A DNA stretch of 13,403 nucleotides, from contig RFHN01000019.1 in assembly GCA_003695835.1 (NCBI GenBank), positions 1 to 13,403 of the forward strand, in the 5' to 3' direction. The translations under genes were made by a program, and so were the position numbers. Below, piece by piece: positions 6,772 to 13,403 of this stretch (the first letter of the stretch is position 1; every line of letters begins with the position of its first letter). The notes under the pieces are model-generated. The model saw only the letters and a list, made by a program, of their open reading frames with translations. It was not told the DNA's origin and made no database searches. This stretch comes from Armatimonadota bacterium (lineage in GTDB: Bacteria > Armatimonadota > Fimbriimonadia > Fimbriimonadales > ATM1).

Positions 6772-7496
6772 TATGTTTCCTCATATACCCACTGAAGCGG
6801 TTCGTCCGTGTCGTCCTCCGCCGGCGGGGTGTAGTCCGGCGGCGCGATTGGGCCGTAAATCGCGTAGGGGTGCCCGCCACGATAGGCCCAGCCTTGGTCC
6901 CCGAAGCTGTAGTGCCAGAATTCGCTCGGATAGTTCGTGATGCCGACCGATTCGAGCGTTTCCTTGAGGATCTTACGCACCTTGGCGGCCTCTTTCGTGA
7001 GGTTGGGAGCCTCGGTGAAGTATCCCTTCGGGTCTCGCGGTTCGTACGGAGAGCGATGATCGAGGGGTCGTCCCTTGCTATCGGCAAGCAGGATGTCGAG
7101 CGCGCCTCCCGTGAGGTGTGGAGGCGGCACTCGCGGGTGGTCGGGCGGAGCGGAGAACTGGTTGACGACGCGCTTGAGGTAGGTCTCGCTCCAATTCGGG
7201 TGCATCTCTCTCCACCGTTGCAGGGCAGACAGGTGCATCCTGCGTTGTATGTGGAGCGGGCGCCAGCCCTCGATCACGGCGAAAGAGTAGCCGCGAGGGA
7301 GTCGCTTGGATGCTTCCGCCAACTTTCGCGCGACGGTTTCTCGGAGAAGCGTCTCTCTGCGATAGTTCCAGCGGGGCCGATCCAAGTAGAGGCGGCCGCC
7401 ATAGTCGAGAAAGTTGACGAGCGGCTCGCCACACTCCCGAATCGGCACACGCCGCAATTCGGACACGGGTTCCGCGATGGAGATGCTCTTTCGCAC
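6771..7496 (-). CDS. D-alanyl-D-alanine dipeptidase, VanX/DdpX family (peptidase M15D)
   Basis: 241 residues. This is a zinc dipeptidase predicted to cleave D-Ala-D-Ala. The VanX metal and catalytic residues can be placed by spacing: His127 and Asp134 in HLTGGALD (VanX His116/Asp123), Glu192 and His195 in SEFWHYSFGDQGWAY (VanX Glu181/His184), and Arg79 in EGWRP (VanX Arg71). The SxHxxGxAxD motif is changed at its start to PxHLTGGALD. No signal peptide is seen, so it should be cytoplasmic. No vanH or vanA ligase is beside it, so a role in D-Ala-D-Ala recycling, as proposed for chromosomal DdpX, is more likely than glycopeptide resistance. It is the first gene of a five-gene operon. The GTG start lies 6 bases after a TAACCT box with no Shine-Dalgarno site, pointing to a leaderless mRNA. 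Confidence 0.9.
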   Translation of the reverse strand: MRKSISIAEPVSELRRVPIRECGEPLVNFLDYGGRLYLDRPRWNYRRETLLRETVARKLAEASKRLPRGYSFAVIEGWRPLHIQRRMHLSALQRWREMHPNWSETYLKRVVNQFSAPPDHPRVPPPHLTGGALDILLADSKGRPLDHRSPYEPRDPKGYFTEAPNLTKEAAKVRKILKETLESVGITNYPSEFWHYSFGDQGWAYRGGHPYAIYGPIAPPDYTPPAEDDTDEPLQWVYEET

Positions 7497-7502
7497 GGTT
7501 AG

Positions 7503-7508
7503 AGGTTA
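7503..7508 (-). promoter_or_regulatory. TANNNT-type -10 box (TAACCT) 6 bases before the VanX-like GTG start
   Basis: TAACCT on the minus strand ends exactly 6 bases before the GTG at 7496. That spacing puts the transcription start at the start codon, giving a leaderless five-gene mRNA. The box faces the divergent promoter at 7521-7526 only 12 bases away. No recognisable -35 hexamer is present. Confidence 0.5.
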
Positions 7509-7520
7509 CCGTCCCCGCTG

Positions 7521-7526
7521 TACAAT
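7521..7526 (+). promoter_or_regulatory. TANNNT-type -10 box (TACAAT) 6 bases before ATG of the MSMEG_6728-like gene
   Basis: TACAAT on the plus strand ends 6 bases before the ATG at 7533, so the mRNA should begin at the AUG. There is no Shine-Dalgarno sequence between the box and the start. A weak TTAGAG lies 16 bases upstream as a possible -35. Confidence 0.55.
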
Positions 7527-7532
7527 GGCGCT

Positions 7533-8027
7533 ATGCAGGTCTTCGTCCCCTATCCGGACATCGAGAAATCGGTCCAATGTCTGGACGATCGGCGACTGTT
7601 CAAGCAGGCCCTCGAAGCGATCCAGTTGCTCGGAGTCATCCTTGACCTGCCGAAGGCCGATGGGACGAAGCGCACCGGCTGGCGGAATCACCCCGCGACA
7701 CTCCAATGGAGCCGGTGGCCGGGGGCGTTGTACCGCTACACGGAAGCCGCCCTCCGCGAGGCGGAACGACGGGGCATGAAGACAGACGGCTTGCGGACCC
7801 TGCTGGCGAGAATCCCCAAACCGCGCGACCGGAAGCTGCCTTCTTGGTGGGGAGACGAGAAAGTTCACTCCTCACACCGCGCTCGACTGTTGCAGAAGGA
7901 TTTTGAATTCTATTCGCGATACAAGTGGCCCGAAGCGAAAGCAAAAGACCTGTGGGAGCGTGAGTATTGGTGGGCGATTCCGGAAGGAAACGGGTATCGC
8001 CTCGAGCAGCGCAAAGGGAAGCGCTAA
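7533..8027 (+). CDS. Pyr_excise / MSMEG_6728-family protein (pyrimidine-dimer glycosylase-like)
   Basis: 164 residues. It has the features of the family related to T4 endonuclease V (Pyr_excise): the opening MQVFVPYPDIEKSVQCLDDRRLFKQ, the central GWRNHPATLQW (about residues 50-60), and PSWWGDEKVHSSHRARLLQKD (about 103-123), ending with a Trp/Pro-rich tail. T4 endonuclease V excises UV-induced pyrimidine dimers through the alpha-amino group of Thr2 and uses Glu23. From memory of the T4 sequence, Glu28 here would align with Glu23, but residue 2 is Gln, so the same chemistry cannot be assumed. Members of this subfamily are usually left as uncharacterised. The gene is divergent from the VanX operon, with start codons 36 bases apart. 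It is followed after 37 bases by the OPT-like transporter, which has its own -10-like box. Confidence 0.82.
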   Translation: MQVFVPYPDIEKSVQCLDDRRLFKQALEAIQLLGVILDLPKADGTKRTGWRNHPATLQWSRWPGALYRYTEAALREAERRGMKTDGLRTLLARIPKPRDRKLPSWWGDEKVHSSHRARLLQKDFEFYSRYKWPEAKAKDLWEREYWWAIPEGNGYRLEQRKGKR

Positions 8028-8047
8028 GCGGCGCCGCCTCGAGCGAT

Positions 8048-8053
8048 TATAAT
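8048..8053 (+). promoter_or_regulatory. Consensus -10 box TATAAT upstream of the OPT-like gene
   Basis: A perfect TATAAT on the plus strand, 11 bases before the ATG at 8065. A start about 7 bases downstream of it would leave only 4-5 bases of leader, too short for a Shine-Dalgarno site, and none is seen. The in-frame TGA at 8053-8055 rules out any start further upstream for the transporter. Confidence 0.5.
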
Positions 8054-8064
8054 GAGTCGGCACG

Positions 8065-10047
8065 ATGGAGGGGCCGGGCGAACTCACCGAAGCTCGGAAG
8101 CGCGCCGAAGAGCAAGCGCGGGACGAAGCCACCGAATTTCGCGAAGGGTTTACGCTTCGCACGATGCTGGGCGGGCTGTTCGTCGCTTTCATCATGCTGC
8201 CCGGAGGGATTCTGCTCGGCCTGGTGGCGGGGGCGGGAATCGGAGAAGCGGCCGAATGGGTGACGATCGTCCTCTTCGCCGAGGTCGCCCGCCGCAGTTT
8301 TCGGGCGCTCTCGAAGCAAGAGATCTATGTGCTGTTCTACATCGCCGCGGGTCTCACGTCCGTGCTGGCGGTGGAGAGAGGGATCGCGGGAGGACCGTTC
8401 GGAGAACTGATCTGGCGGGCTTACACAATCCAGACTCCCGCCTTCGAGGCGATTGCCGACAAAGTGCCGAGCTGGGCTGTCCCGTCCGTTGGCTCCGAAG
8501 CGCTGCAATCGCGCACGTTCTTCGATCCCGCCTGGGCGCTGCCGATCCTCATCCTTGTAACCGTTGAGGCGCTGATCCGAATCGGCTGGATCAGCATGGG
8601 CTATATTCTGTTTCGATTGACAAGTGATGTGGAGCGCTTGCCGTTTCCGCTCGCTCCCGTTGCTGCCAGCGGCGCAACCGCCCTCGCCGAAGCAGGGGCA
8701 GGGAAAGAGAGTTGGCGGTGGGGCGTCTTCACGACGGGTGCGGTCGTCGGAATGGTGGCGGGCTTCTTGTATCTCGCCGTTCCGATTCTCACCGGAGCGA
8801 TTTTTGGCGAAGGCTTGCAGATCTTTCCGATCCCCTTTGCCGATTACTCGAAGGCAGTAGAAAACATCGCGCCGGGCGCCCTGATCGGAATCAGTTTCAA
8901 CCTCGCCAACGTTCTCACAGGTTTCGTTCTGCCTTGGCACGTGGTCGTGGGCGCAACGGTCGGCTCGGTGTTCGCCAGCATCGTCATGAATCCGGTCCTC
9001 AAGGCGTGGGGATTGCTGCCGAGCGTGACCGGTGGCGGCCCGTTCATCACGAAGCTCGCAGCCGATATGGACTTCTGGCTCAGCGTGGGGATCGGTTTGA
9101 ACCTCGCGGTTGCCATTCTTGGGATCGGTTTGATCGTGAAAGCGCTGCGAGAGGTTCGAGCGAGGCGCGATCTCCGAGGCGCTACGCTTGCGCCGCCGCC
9201 CGGGCGGGGGGACTTCCCGATTGCCTGGGCGATCGCCGGCTGGGCTGTCAGCACGATCGGACTCATCCTACTGTGTCGCTGGCTCGTGCCGGATTTCCCG
9301 ATCGGCATTGTGGTGTTCTTTGGGCTTGTCTGGAGTCCGATCAACAGCTACATCTCTGCGAGGATGATCGGAATCACGGGACGAGGATTGGCGTTTCCGA
9401 TGCTCCGGGAGAGCGCGATCCTGAGTGCGAAGCCTCGTACGCTCGGGCCGTGGTACGCGCCGATTCCCATCTATGACTATGGCTGGGCGGCCGGCCGGTT
9501 TCGCGAAGTAGAGTTGACGGGCACGCGCTTCACGAGCCTTCTCAAGGCCGAGGCGTTCATGTTCCCGATTATTCTTCTCGCCAGCCTTCTGTTCTGGAAC
9601 TTCTTCTGGCAGGGTCAGCCGTTCGACGGAAGTCAGTACCCCTACGCGCAACGGTTCTGGCCGATCCATGCGGGCGCGGAAGCGATTTGGAAGCAGGCCT
9701 CGCTCCCTGGAAGCGAGTTTGAGGTACAGCCGCTCAAGCCCAGCCTGGTCGGCGTAGGGCTCTTGGGAGGGCTTTCTCTCTACGGCTTTTTCACCTTATT
9801 GAAGTTGCCGATCCTCACATTCTACGGATTCATCTCGGGCGTCGGCCTTTGGCCGGCGAACACAGTACCACAGTTTCTCGGCGCGTGGCTCGGCAAGCGG
9901 TACTTCGCAAAACGCTACGGCCTCGACACGTGGACGAGGTATGCGCCCGTGCTGCTTGCAGGGTTCAGCTGCGGCTCCGGTTTGGTCGCGATGCTCGCCA
10001 TCGCGTTCGCCCTGGTTCTGCGCGCTGTGAACGCCTTACCCTATTGA
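8065..10047 (+). CDS. OPT-superfamily (oligopeptide transporter-like) membrane protein
   Basis: 660 residues, in the normal size range of OPT transporters, with about 14-16 hydrophobic segments from residue 32 to the C-terminus. The segment LFRLTSDVERLPFPLAPVAASGATALAEA (182-210) matches the conserved OPT region that carries the LPFP motif. Later FPIGIVVFFGLVWSPINSYISARM and GLWPANTVPQFLGAWLGKRYF also fit the superfamily. The charged N-terminus (residues 1-30) is cytoplasmic by inference. OPT proteins import oligopeptides or metal chelates by proton symport; this divergent bacterial branch has no established substrate. The ATG is the first possible start, since TGA lies in frame 12 bases upstream. 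Its stop overlaps the argH stop tail to tail by 7 bases. Another possibility is one of the DUF6784/DUF6785-type relatives of OPT rather than a classical member. Confidence 0.82.
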   Translation: MEGPGELTEARKRAEEQARDEATEFREGFTLRTMLGGLFVAFIMLPGGILLGLVAGAGIGEAAEWVTIVLFAEVARRSFRALSKQEIYVLFYIAAGLTSVLAVERGIAGGPFGELIWRAYTIQTPAFEAIADKVPSWAVPSVGSEALQSRTFFDPAWALPILILVTVEALIRIGWISMGYILFRLTSDVERLPFPLAPVAASGATALAEAGAGKESWRWGVFTTGAVVGMVAGFLYLAVPILTGAIFGEGLQIFPIPFADYSKAVENIAPGALIGISFNLANVLTGFVLPWHVVVGATVGSVFASIVMNPVLKAWGLLPSVTGGGPFITKLAADMDFWLSVGIGLNLAVAILGIGLIVKALREVRARRDLRGATLAPPPGRGDFPIAWAIAGWAVSTIGLILLCRWLVPDFPIGIVVFFGLVWSPINSYISARMIGITGRGLAFPMLRESAILSAKPRTLGPWYAPIPIYDYGWAAGRFREVELTGTRFTSLLKAEAFMFPIILLASLLFWNFFWQGQPFDGSQYPYAQRFWPIHAGAEAIWKQASLPGSEFEVQPLKPSLVGVGLLGGLSLYGFFTLLKLPILTFYGFISGVGLWPANTVPQFLGAWLGKRYFAKRYGLDTWTRYAPVLLAGFSCGSGLVAMLAIAFALVLRAVNALPY

Positions 10048-11444
10048 CGCGCGACGAATCCTTTGCGCCGAAGCGCAGCCCTCGCTTCTGCGAGCTGGAC
10101 CTTCATCGCGTTCGGGCCTGGGCCTCCATATCCATCTCTTGACCGAATTCCCGCTTCCGCCGAGAGCAAAGGCAGGATCTCGTCCGGGTCCGCTTGGAGG
10201 ACGGATCGGATGAGGTCGGGCGTGGCCTCTCTGAGGGTAAGCCCGACTTCCTCGCACGCGCGGACGAGTCGGCCCACGCGCTCGTGCGCTTGGCGGAACG
10301 GCACCCCCTTGCTGGCAAGGAAATCGGCGACCGCCGTTGCGGCGATGTGACCCGCTTCGGCTGCCTCTCGCATCCTCTGCTTGTCGAACTGCGCGCCTTC
10401 GATCATCGTGCGCATGAGAAGAAGCGAGTCTCTGCAGAGGGCGAGGGCGTCGAAGAGCGGAGGCTTGTCCTCTTGCGTGTCGCGGTTGTATCCCAATGGC
10501 AGCGCCTTCATCATGCTCATGTGCGCGACCCAGTGCCCGAAGCAACGGGCGGAGCGGCCGCGAATCAGTTCGGCGAAATCGGGATTCCGCTTCTGAGGCA
10601 TGATGCTGCTGCCGGTCGTAACCCGGTCCGGGAGGCGCAGGAATCCAAACTCCTCGCTGCTCCAGAGCACGATCTCTTGGCTCATGCGCGAGAGGTGCAA
10701 CATCAGCGTCGCGCAAGCGTGGAGCGCATCGGAGGCGAAATCGCGGTCGCTCACAGCGTCGAGTGCGTTGGGCGTAGGACCGTCGAAACCGAGTTGCTTG
10801 GCTGTCCAGTGGCGGTCAATCTTGAACGGCGTCCCCGCCAAAGCGGCAGCACCTAAAGGGCAAGTATTCGCTGAAATCTTAACAGTTTCCAATCTCTCGC
10901 CGTCTCGCTGAAGCATCCAGAACCAAGCCAAGAGATGGAATCCGAGAGTGACCGGCTGAGCCCTCTGCTGGTGCGTGTAGCCGGGCATGGGGGCGTTGGC
11001 GTGTCGAGCGCCTTGCTTCACGATCTCCCTTTGAAGATCTTTGATGAGGGAGAGGAGTCGGTCGCATCGTCTGCGTAGATAGAGCCGCGCGACGGTGGCG
11101 ATCTGGTCGTTGCGGCTGCGGCCGGTGTGGAGCATTCCGGCGATGTCGCCCACACGCTTGCGCAACTCCTCTTCGACGGCGGCGTGGATGTCTTCGGCGT
11201 CGCGAGGAATCTTGAGGCGACCCTCTTCGGCGTCTCGAACCAGCGATTCGAGCGCCCGGATGAGCTTCTTCGCCTTTGCTGCGGGAAGGATCTTTTGCCT
11301 CTCGAGCATCCTCGCATGCGCCAGCGACACTTCGAGCTCTTCGGCGAGCAGATTCCAGTCGCTTTCGATGGACTGACCGAACCGCCAGGCGGTCTCGTCG
11401 GGCGCCTCGGCGAAGGCGCCACCCCAGAGCTTTGTCTTCTTCAC
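10041..11444 (-). CDS. argH: Argininosuccinate lyase
   Basis: 467 residues, close to the usual 455-470. The cytoplasmic homotetramer splits argininosuccinate into arginine and fumarate, the last step of arginine synthesis. The fumarase/aspartase superfamily signature GSSIMPQKRNPD (278-289) is intact, with the catalytic Ser expected at 280. The HTGRSRNDQ segment (106-114), the catalytic-base region PGYTHQQRAQP with His158, and CPLGAAALAGTPFKIDR (195-211) are also present. In PGYTHLQRAQP the usual Leu is Gln here, a minor change. argG is not adjacent, so the pathway genes are scattered. The GTG start follows TAAACT by 6 bases with no Shine-Dalgarno site, predicting a leaderless mRNA. The 3' end overlaps the convergent transporter gene by 7 bases. 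Confidence 0.97.
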   Translation of the reverse strand: MKKTKLWGGAFAEAPDETAWRFGQSIESDWNLLAEELEVSLAHARMLERQKILPAAKAKKLIRALESLVRDAEEGRLKIPRDAEDIHAAVEEELRKRVGDIAGMLHTGRSRNDQIATVARLYLRRRCDRLLSLIKDLQREIVKQGARHANAPMPGYTHQQRAQPVTLGFHLLAWFWMLQRDGERLETVKISANTCPLGAAALAGTPFKIDRHWTAKQLGFDGPTPNALDAVSDRDFASDALHACATLMLHLSRMSQEIVLWSSEEFGFLRLPDRVTTGSSIMPQKRNPDFAELIRGRSARCFGHWVAHMSMMKALPLGYNRDTQEDKPPLFDALALCRDSLLLMRTMIEGAQFDKQRMREAAEAGHIAATAVADFLASKGVPFRQAHERVGRLVRACEEVGLTLREATPDLIRSVLQADPDEILPLLSAEAGIRSRDGYGGPGPNAMKVQLAEARAALRRKGFVARQ

Positions 11445-11450
11445 GGCGCA

Positions 11451-11456
11451 AGTTTA
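11451..11456 (-). promoter_or_regulatory. TANNNT-type -10 box (TAAACT) 6 bases before the argH GTG start
   Basis: TAAACT on the minus strand is followed by exactly six bases and then the GTG of argH. This is the same spacing as at 7503 and 7521. No ARG-box-like operator or attenuator is visible in the 69-base divergent gap, so any arginine control is not evident here. Confidence 0.5.
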
Positions 11457-11495
11457 GCCGTCCTGGGAAACGGGCATGTCGTCCCCCTCGTATGC

Positions 11496-11501
11496 AATAA
11501 T
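11496..11501 (+). promoter_or_regulatory. Possible -10 box AATAAT upstream of the response regulator gene
   Basis: AATAAT on the plus strand, 12 bases before the ATG at 11514, in the same arrangement as the TATAAT box before the OPT-like gene. It would leave about 5 bases of leader and serve both the regulator and lepA. No -35 match is evident. Confidence 0.35.
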
Positions 11502-11513
11502 GCGCAAGCGCGA

Positions 11514-11951
11514 ATGGAAGGTTCGAATCAAGTTCGAGTCCTCGTGGTAGACGACGAAGAGGATGTTTGTGAGGCGGTGCGACGCCGCCTCGAACGTCAA
11601 GGCATGCGCGTGGACACGGCGTTTTCCGCCCAAGAAGGGATCAAGCGCATCGAAGAGGCCGACCCCCCTTACGACGTCATCGTTACGGACATGAGCATGG
11701 AGGATCCAGACGCCGGCGTCCGAATCCTCCGAGCTGCCTTCGAGAAGGACACGTTCTCGGAGGTCATCGTCATGACTGCCTACGGCAACGTGAAGAACGC
11801 CGTCGAGTGCATGAAGCGCGGCGCGTACGATTACATCGAGAAGAACATCCCGGACGTAGACGTCTACGAAATCCTAACGATCAAGGTGGAGCAGGCGATG
11901 GACCGTCGGCGGGCGAATCTGGCCGCGGCTCGCGGCGCCATCGTACGCTGA
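11514..11951 (+). CDS. Single-domain response regulator (receiver only)
   Basis: 145 residues, all accounted for by one CheY-like receiver domain plus a short C-terminal helix. The acidic pocket is D13-D14, the phospho-acceptor is Asp59 (VIVTDMSM), the switch residues are Thr88 and Tyr90 (VIVMTAYGNVKNAVECMKRGAYDYIEK), and the conserved Lys is 110. The receiver most resembles those of NtrC-type regulators, but no ATPase or DNA-binding domain follows; the TGA is clean. It therefore acts by protein contact, as a phospho-relay intermediate or as a target-binding switch. No histidine kinase lies in the window. The start was chosen at ATG 11514 because the receiver begins at residue 7 and the longer upstream frame is antisense to argH. 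It ends one base before the lepA ATG. Confidence 0.9.
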   Translation: MEGSNQVRVLVVDDEEDVCEAVRRRLERQGMRVDTAFSAQEGIKRIEEADPPYDVIVTDMSMEDPDAGVRILRAAFEKDTFSEVIVMTAYGNVKNAVECMKRGAYDYIEKNIPDVDVYEILTIKVEQAMDRRRANLAAARGAIVR

Positions 11952-11952
11952 A

Positions 11953-13403
11953 ATGGATCTGAATCGGATCCGGAATTTCTGCATCGTCGCGCATATTGAC
12001 CACGGGAAGTCCACCCTTGCAGATCGGATCCTAGAAAAGACAGGCGCCGTTCGAGGGCAGGCCGTCGAGCAGATGCTGGACAGCATGGATCTCGAGCGAG
12101 AGCGCGGCATCACGATCAAGATGACCGCCGTCCGGTTGAACTACACGGCAGAGGACGGCCAAGAATACGAGTTCAATCTCATTGATACTCCCGGGCACGT
12201 GGACTTCACTTACGAAGTTTCGCGTTCCTTGCTCGCGTGCGAGGGGGCGCTGCTCGTGGTGGACGCGACCCAAGGCGTGGAAGCCCAAACGATCGCCAAC
12301 GCGAGCATGGCGATGAATCAAGGGCTTGAGATCATCCCCGTCATCAACAAGATTGACCTCCCCCACGCGGACCCCGATCGCGCGAAGGAAGAGATCGAGC
12401 TTGCTCTTGCAATAGACGCCTCCGACGCGATTCTCGTGAGCGCCAAGACGGGTGAGGGAGTGGACGAGCTGCTCGAAGCCGTCGTCCAGCGGATCCCCCC
12501 ACCCAAGCCGACGCTCGAGGAAGGGCCGGACGCTCCCCTGCGCGCGTTGATCTTCGACTCGCACTTCGATACCTATCAGGGCGCGGTCGCCTACATTCGC
12601 GTGTTCGATGGCACGATTCGGAAGGATCAGGAAGTGATGATGATGTCCTCCGGGAAGCGTTTCGTGGTGGACGAGGTGGGGATCTTCACGCCCACGCGGC
12701 AGCAGGTCGGCGAGTTGGGGCCGGGTGAAGTTGGCTACTTTACGGCAGCCATGAAAGAGATCGGAAATGCGCAGGTTGGCGATACAGTGACGCACGCCAA
12801 GAACCCAGCCCGCGAACCCCTGCCCGGATTTCGAAAGGCCAAACCGATGGTCTTTAGCGGCCTCTACCCGGCGGATGGCGACCAGTACGACGAGCTCCGT
12901 GATGCGATCGAAAAGCTGCAACTGAACGACGCCGCGTTGACCTTCGAACCGGAGACGTCGGATGCGCTCGGATTTGGGTTTCGCTGCGGTTTTCTCGGCC
13001 TCTTGCACATGGACATCGCTCGGGAGCGTCTGGAGAGGGAGTTTGGTCTCGACCTCATTCTGACAGCGCCGAGCGTCAATTACACGATTTTCAAGACAGA
13101 TGGCGAGGTGATCCAGGTTTCCAACCCGAGCCGGTTCCCGCCCCCGCACATGATTGCGCACATCGAAGAGCCGGCGGTGAAAGCCACGATCATGGTCCCG
13201 CAGGAGTACGTCGGCGCCGTGATGACGCTCTGCAAGTCGAGGCGAGGGATCTTCCAGAAAATGGAGTACCCCTCTCCCAATCGCGTCATCATCTACTACA
13301 TCCTTCCCTTATCGGAAATCCTGCTCGATTTCTATGACAAGTTGAAAACGCAAACACGCGGGTATGCGAGCTTCGACTATGAGTTCACGGACTACATCCG
13401 CAC
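11953..13403 (+). CDS. lepA: Elongation factor 4 (LepA) GTPase, 3' end beyond window
   Basis: 483 complete codons visible of an expected about 600. LepA/EF4 is a ribosome-binding translational GTPase related to EF-G, proposed to act in back-translocation, ribosome biogenesis or initiation. The G motifs are clear: AHIDHGKST (13-21), RGIT (51-54), DTPGH (78-82), NKID (132-135) and SAK after it. Domain II follows, then the LepA-typical GFGFRCGFLGLLHM (340-353). The visible sequence ends at GYASFDYEFTDY, just before the LepA-specific C-terminal domain. The ATG lies one base after the TGA of the response regulator (TGA-A-ATG), without a Shine-Dalgarno site, so termination-reinitiation is likely. 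In many bacteria lepA precedes lepB or hemN; its partner here lies outside the window. Confidence 0.97.
   Translation, partial: MDLNRIRNFCIVAHIDHGKSTLADRILEKTGAVRGQAVEQMLDSMDLERERGITIKMTAVRLNYTAEDGQEYEFNLIDTPGHVDFTYEVSRSLLACEGALLVVDATQGVEAQTIANASMAMNQGLEIIPVINKIDLPHADPDRAKEEIELALAIDASDAILVSAKTGEGVDELLEAVVQRIPPPKPTLEEGPDAPLRALIFDSHFDTYQGAVAYIRVFDGTIRKDQEVMMMSSGKRFVVDEVGIFTPTRQQVGELGPGEVGYFTAAMKEIGNAQVGDTVTHAKNPAREPLPGFRKAKPMVFSGLYPADGDQYDELRDAIEKLQLNDAALTFEPETSDALGFGFRCGFLGLLHMDIARERLEREFGLDLILTAPSVNYTIFKTDGEVIQVSNPSRFPPPHMIAHIEEPAVKATIMVPQEYVGAVMTLCKSRRGIFQKMEYPSPNRVIIYYILPLSEILLDFYDKLKTQTRGYASFDYEFTDYIR

Noticed and set aside
8028..8037. Perfect palindrome GCGGCGCCGC just after the MSMEG_6728-like stop
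   Set aside because: It has no loop and no following T-run, so it is not a convincing intrinsic terminator. Ten-base GC palindromes are expected by chance at this base composition.
8047..8940. 297-codon minus-strand frame inside the OPT-like gene
   Set aside because: Highly charged, repetitive translation (Asp/Arg/Gln/Glu) opposite hydrophobic helices; a standard antisense artefact.
11127..11513. Upstream in-frame extension of the response regulator
   Set aside because: It is antisense to argH, adds no domain, and the receiver domain begins within a few residues of the ATG at 11514.
1..13403. Search for tRNA/rRNA, riboswitches, IS elements, CRISPR and attachment sites
   Set aside because: Nearly all sequence is coding on one strand or the other, no gap exceeds about 75 bases, and no repeated array or inverted terminal repeat was seen.

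Overview
This window is a dense, ordinary-looking stretch of a GC-rich bacterial chromosome. Almost every base is coding, and the intergenic gaps are all under 80 bases. There is no sign of a mobile element, CRISPR array, tRNA or rRNA. The taxon cannot be fixed from sequence alone. GC-rich codon use, frequent GTG/TTG starts, few clear Shine-Dalgarno sites, and TANNNT-type -10 boxes 6-7 bases before start codons recall lineages with many leaderless mRNAs, such as Deinococcus-Thermus, Armatimonadota or Actinobacteria. I lean weakly to an Armatimonadota-like organism.

Layout. On the minus strand at the left edge is a zinc-ribbon/TPR/single-TM protein (3' end cut off), preceded by a YprB-type DEDDy exonuclease (912-1685). 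Divergent from them is an acyltransferase-3 membrane protein (about 1761-3014, plus), whose 3' end runs 137 bases into the next convergent gene. From 7496 down to 2878 on the minus strand is a tight five-gene operon: VanX-like D-Ala-D-Ala dipeptidase, FolK, two tandem GspF/PilC-family proteins, and a J-domain/TPR/multi-TM protein. Divergent from the VanX gene is a Pyr_excise/MSMEG_6728-family gene (7533-8027), followed by an OPT-like transporter (8065-10047). The transporter's stop overlaps tail to tail with argH (10041-11444, minus). Divergent from argH, a receiver-only response regulator (11514-11951) sits one base upstream of lepA (EF4), which runs off the right edge.

How the genes fit together. 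Most are housekeeping genes: arginine synthesis, folate synthesis, translation elongation, peptide or D-Ala-D-Ala turnover, nucleic-acid processing. The part with the most potential for a shared function is the GspF-GspF-J-protein cluster, which suggests a type IV pilus or type II secretion-like platform with a membrane-anchored co-chaperone. The clearest non-coding signal is the repeated -10-box-to-start-codon spacing, which predicts leaderless transcription for at least three and probably four genes. I see no convincing wholly new system. The findings are mostly unusual neighbourhoods and gene-structure oddities.
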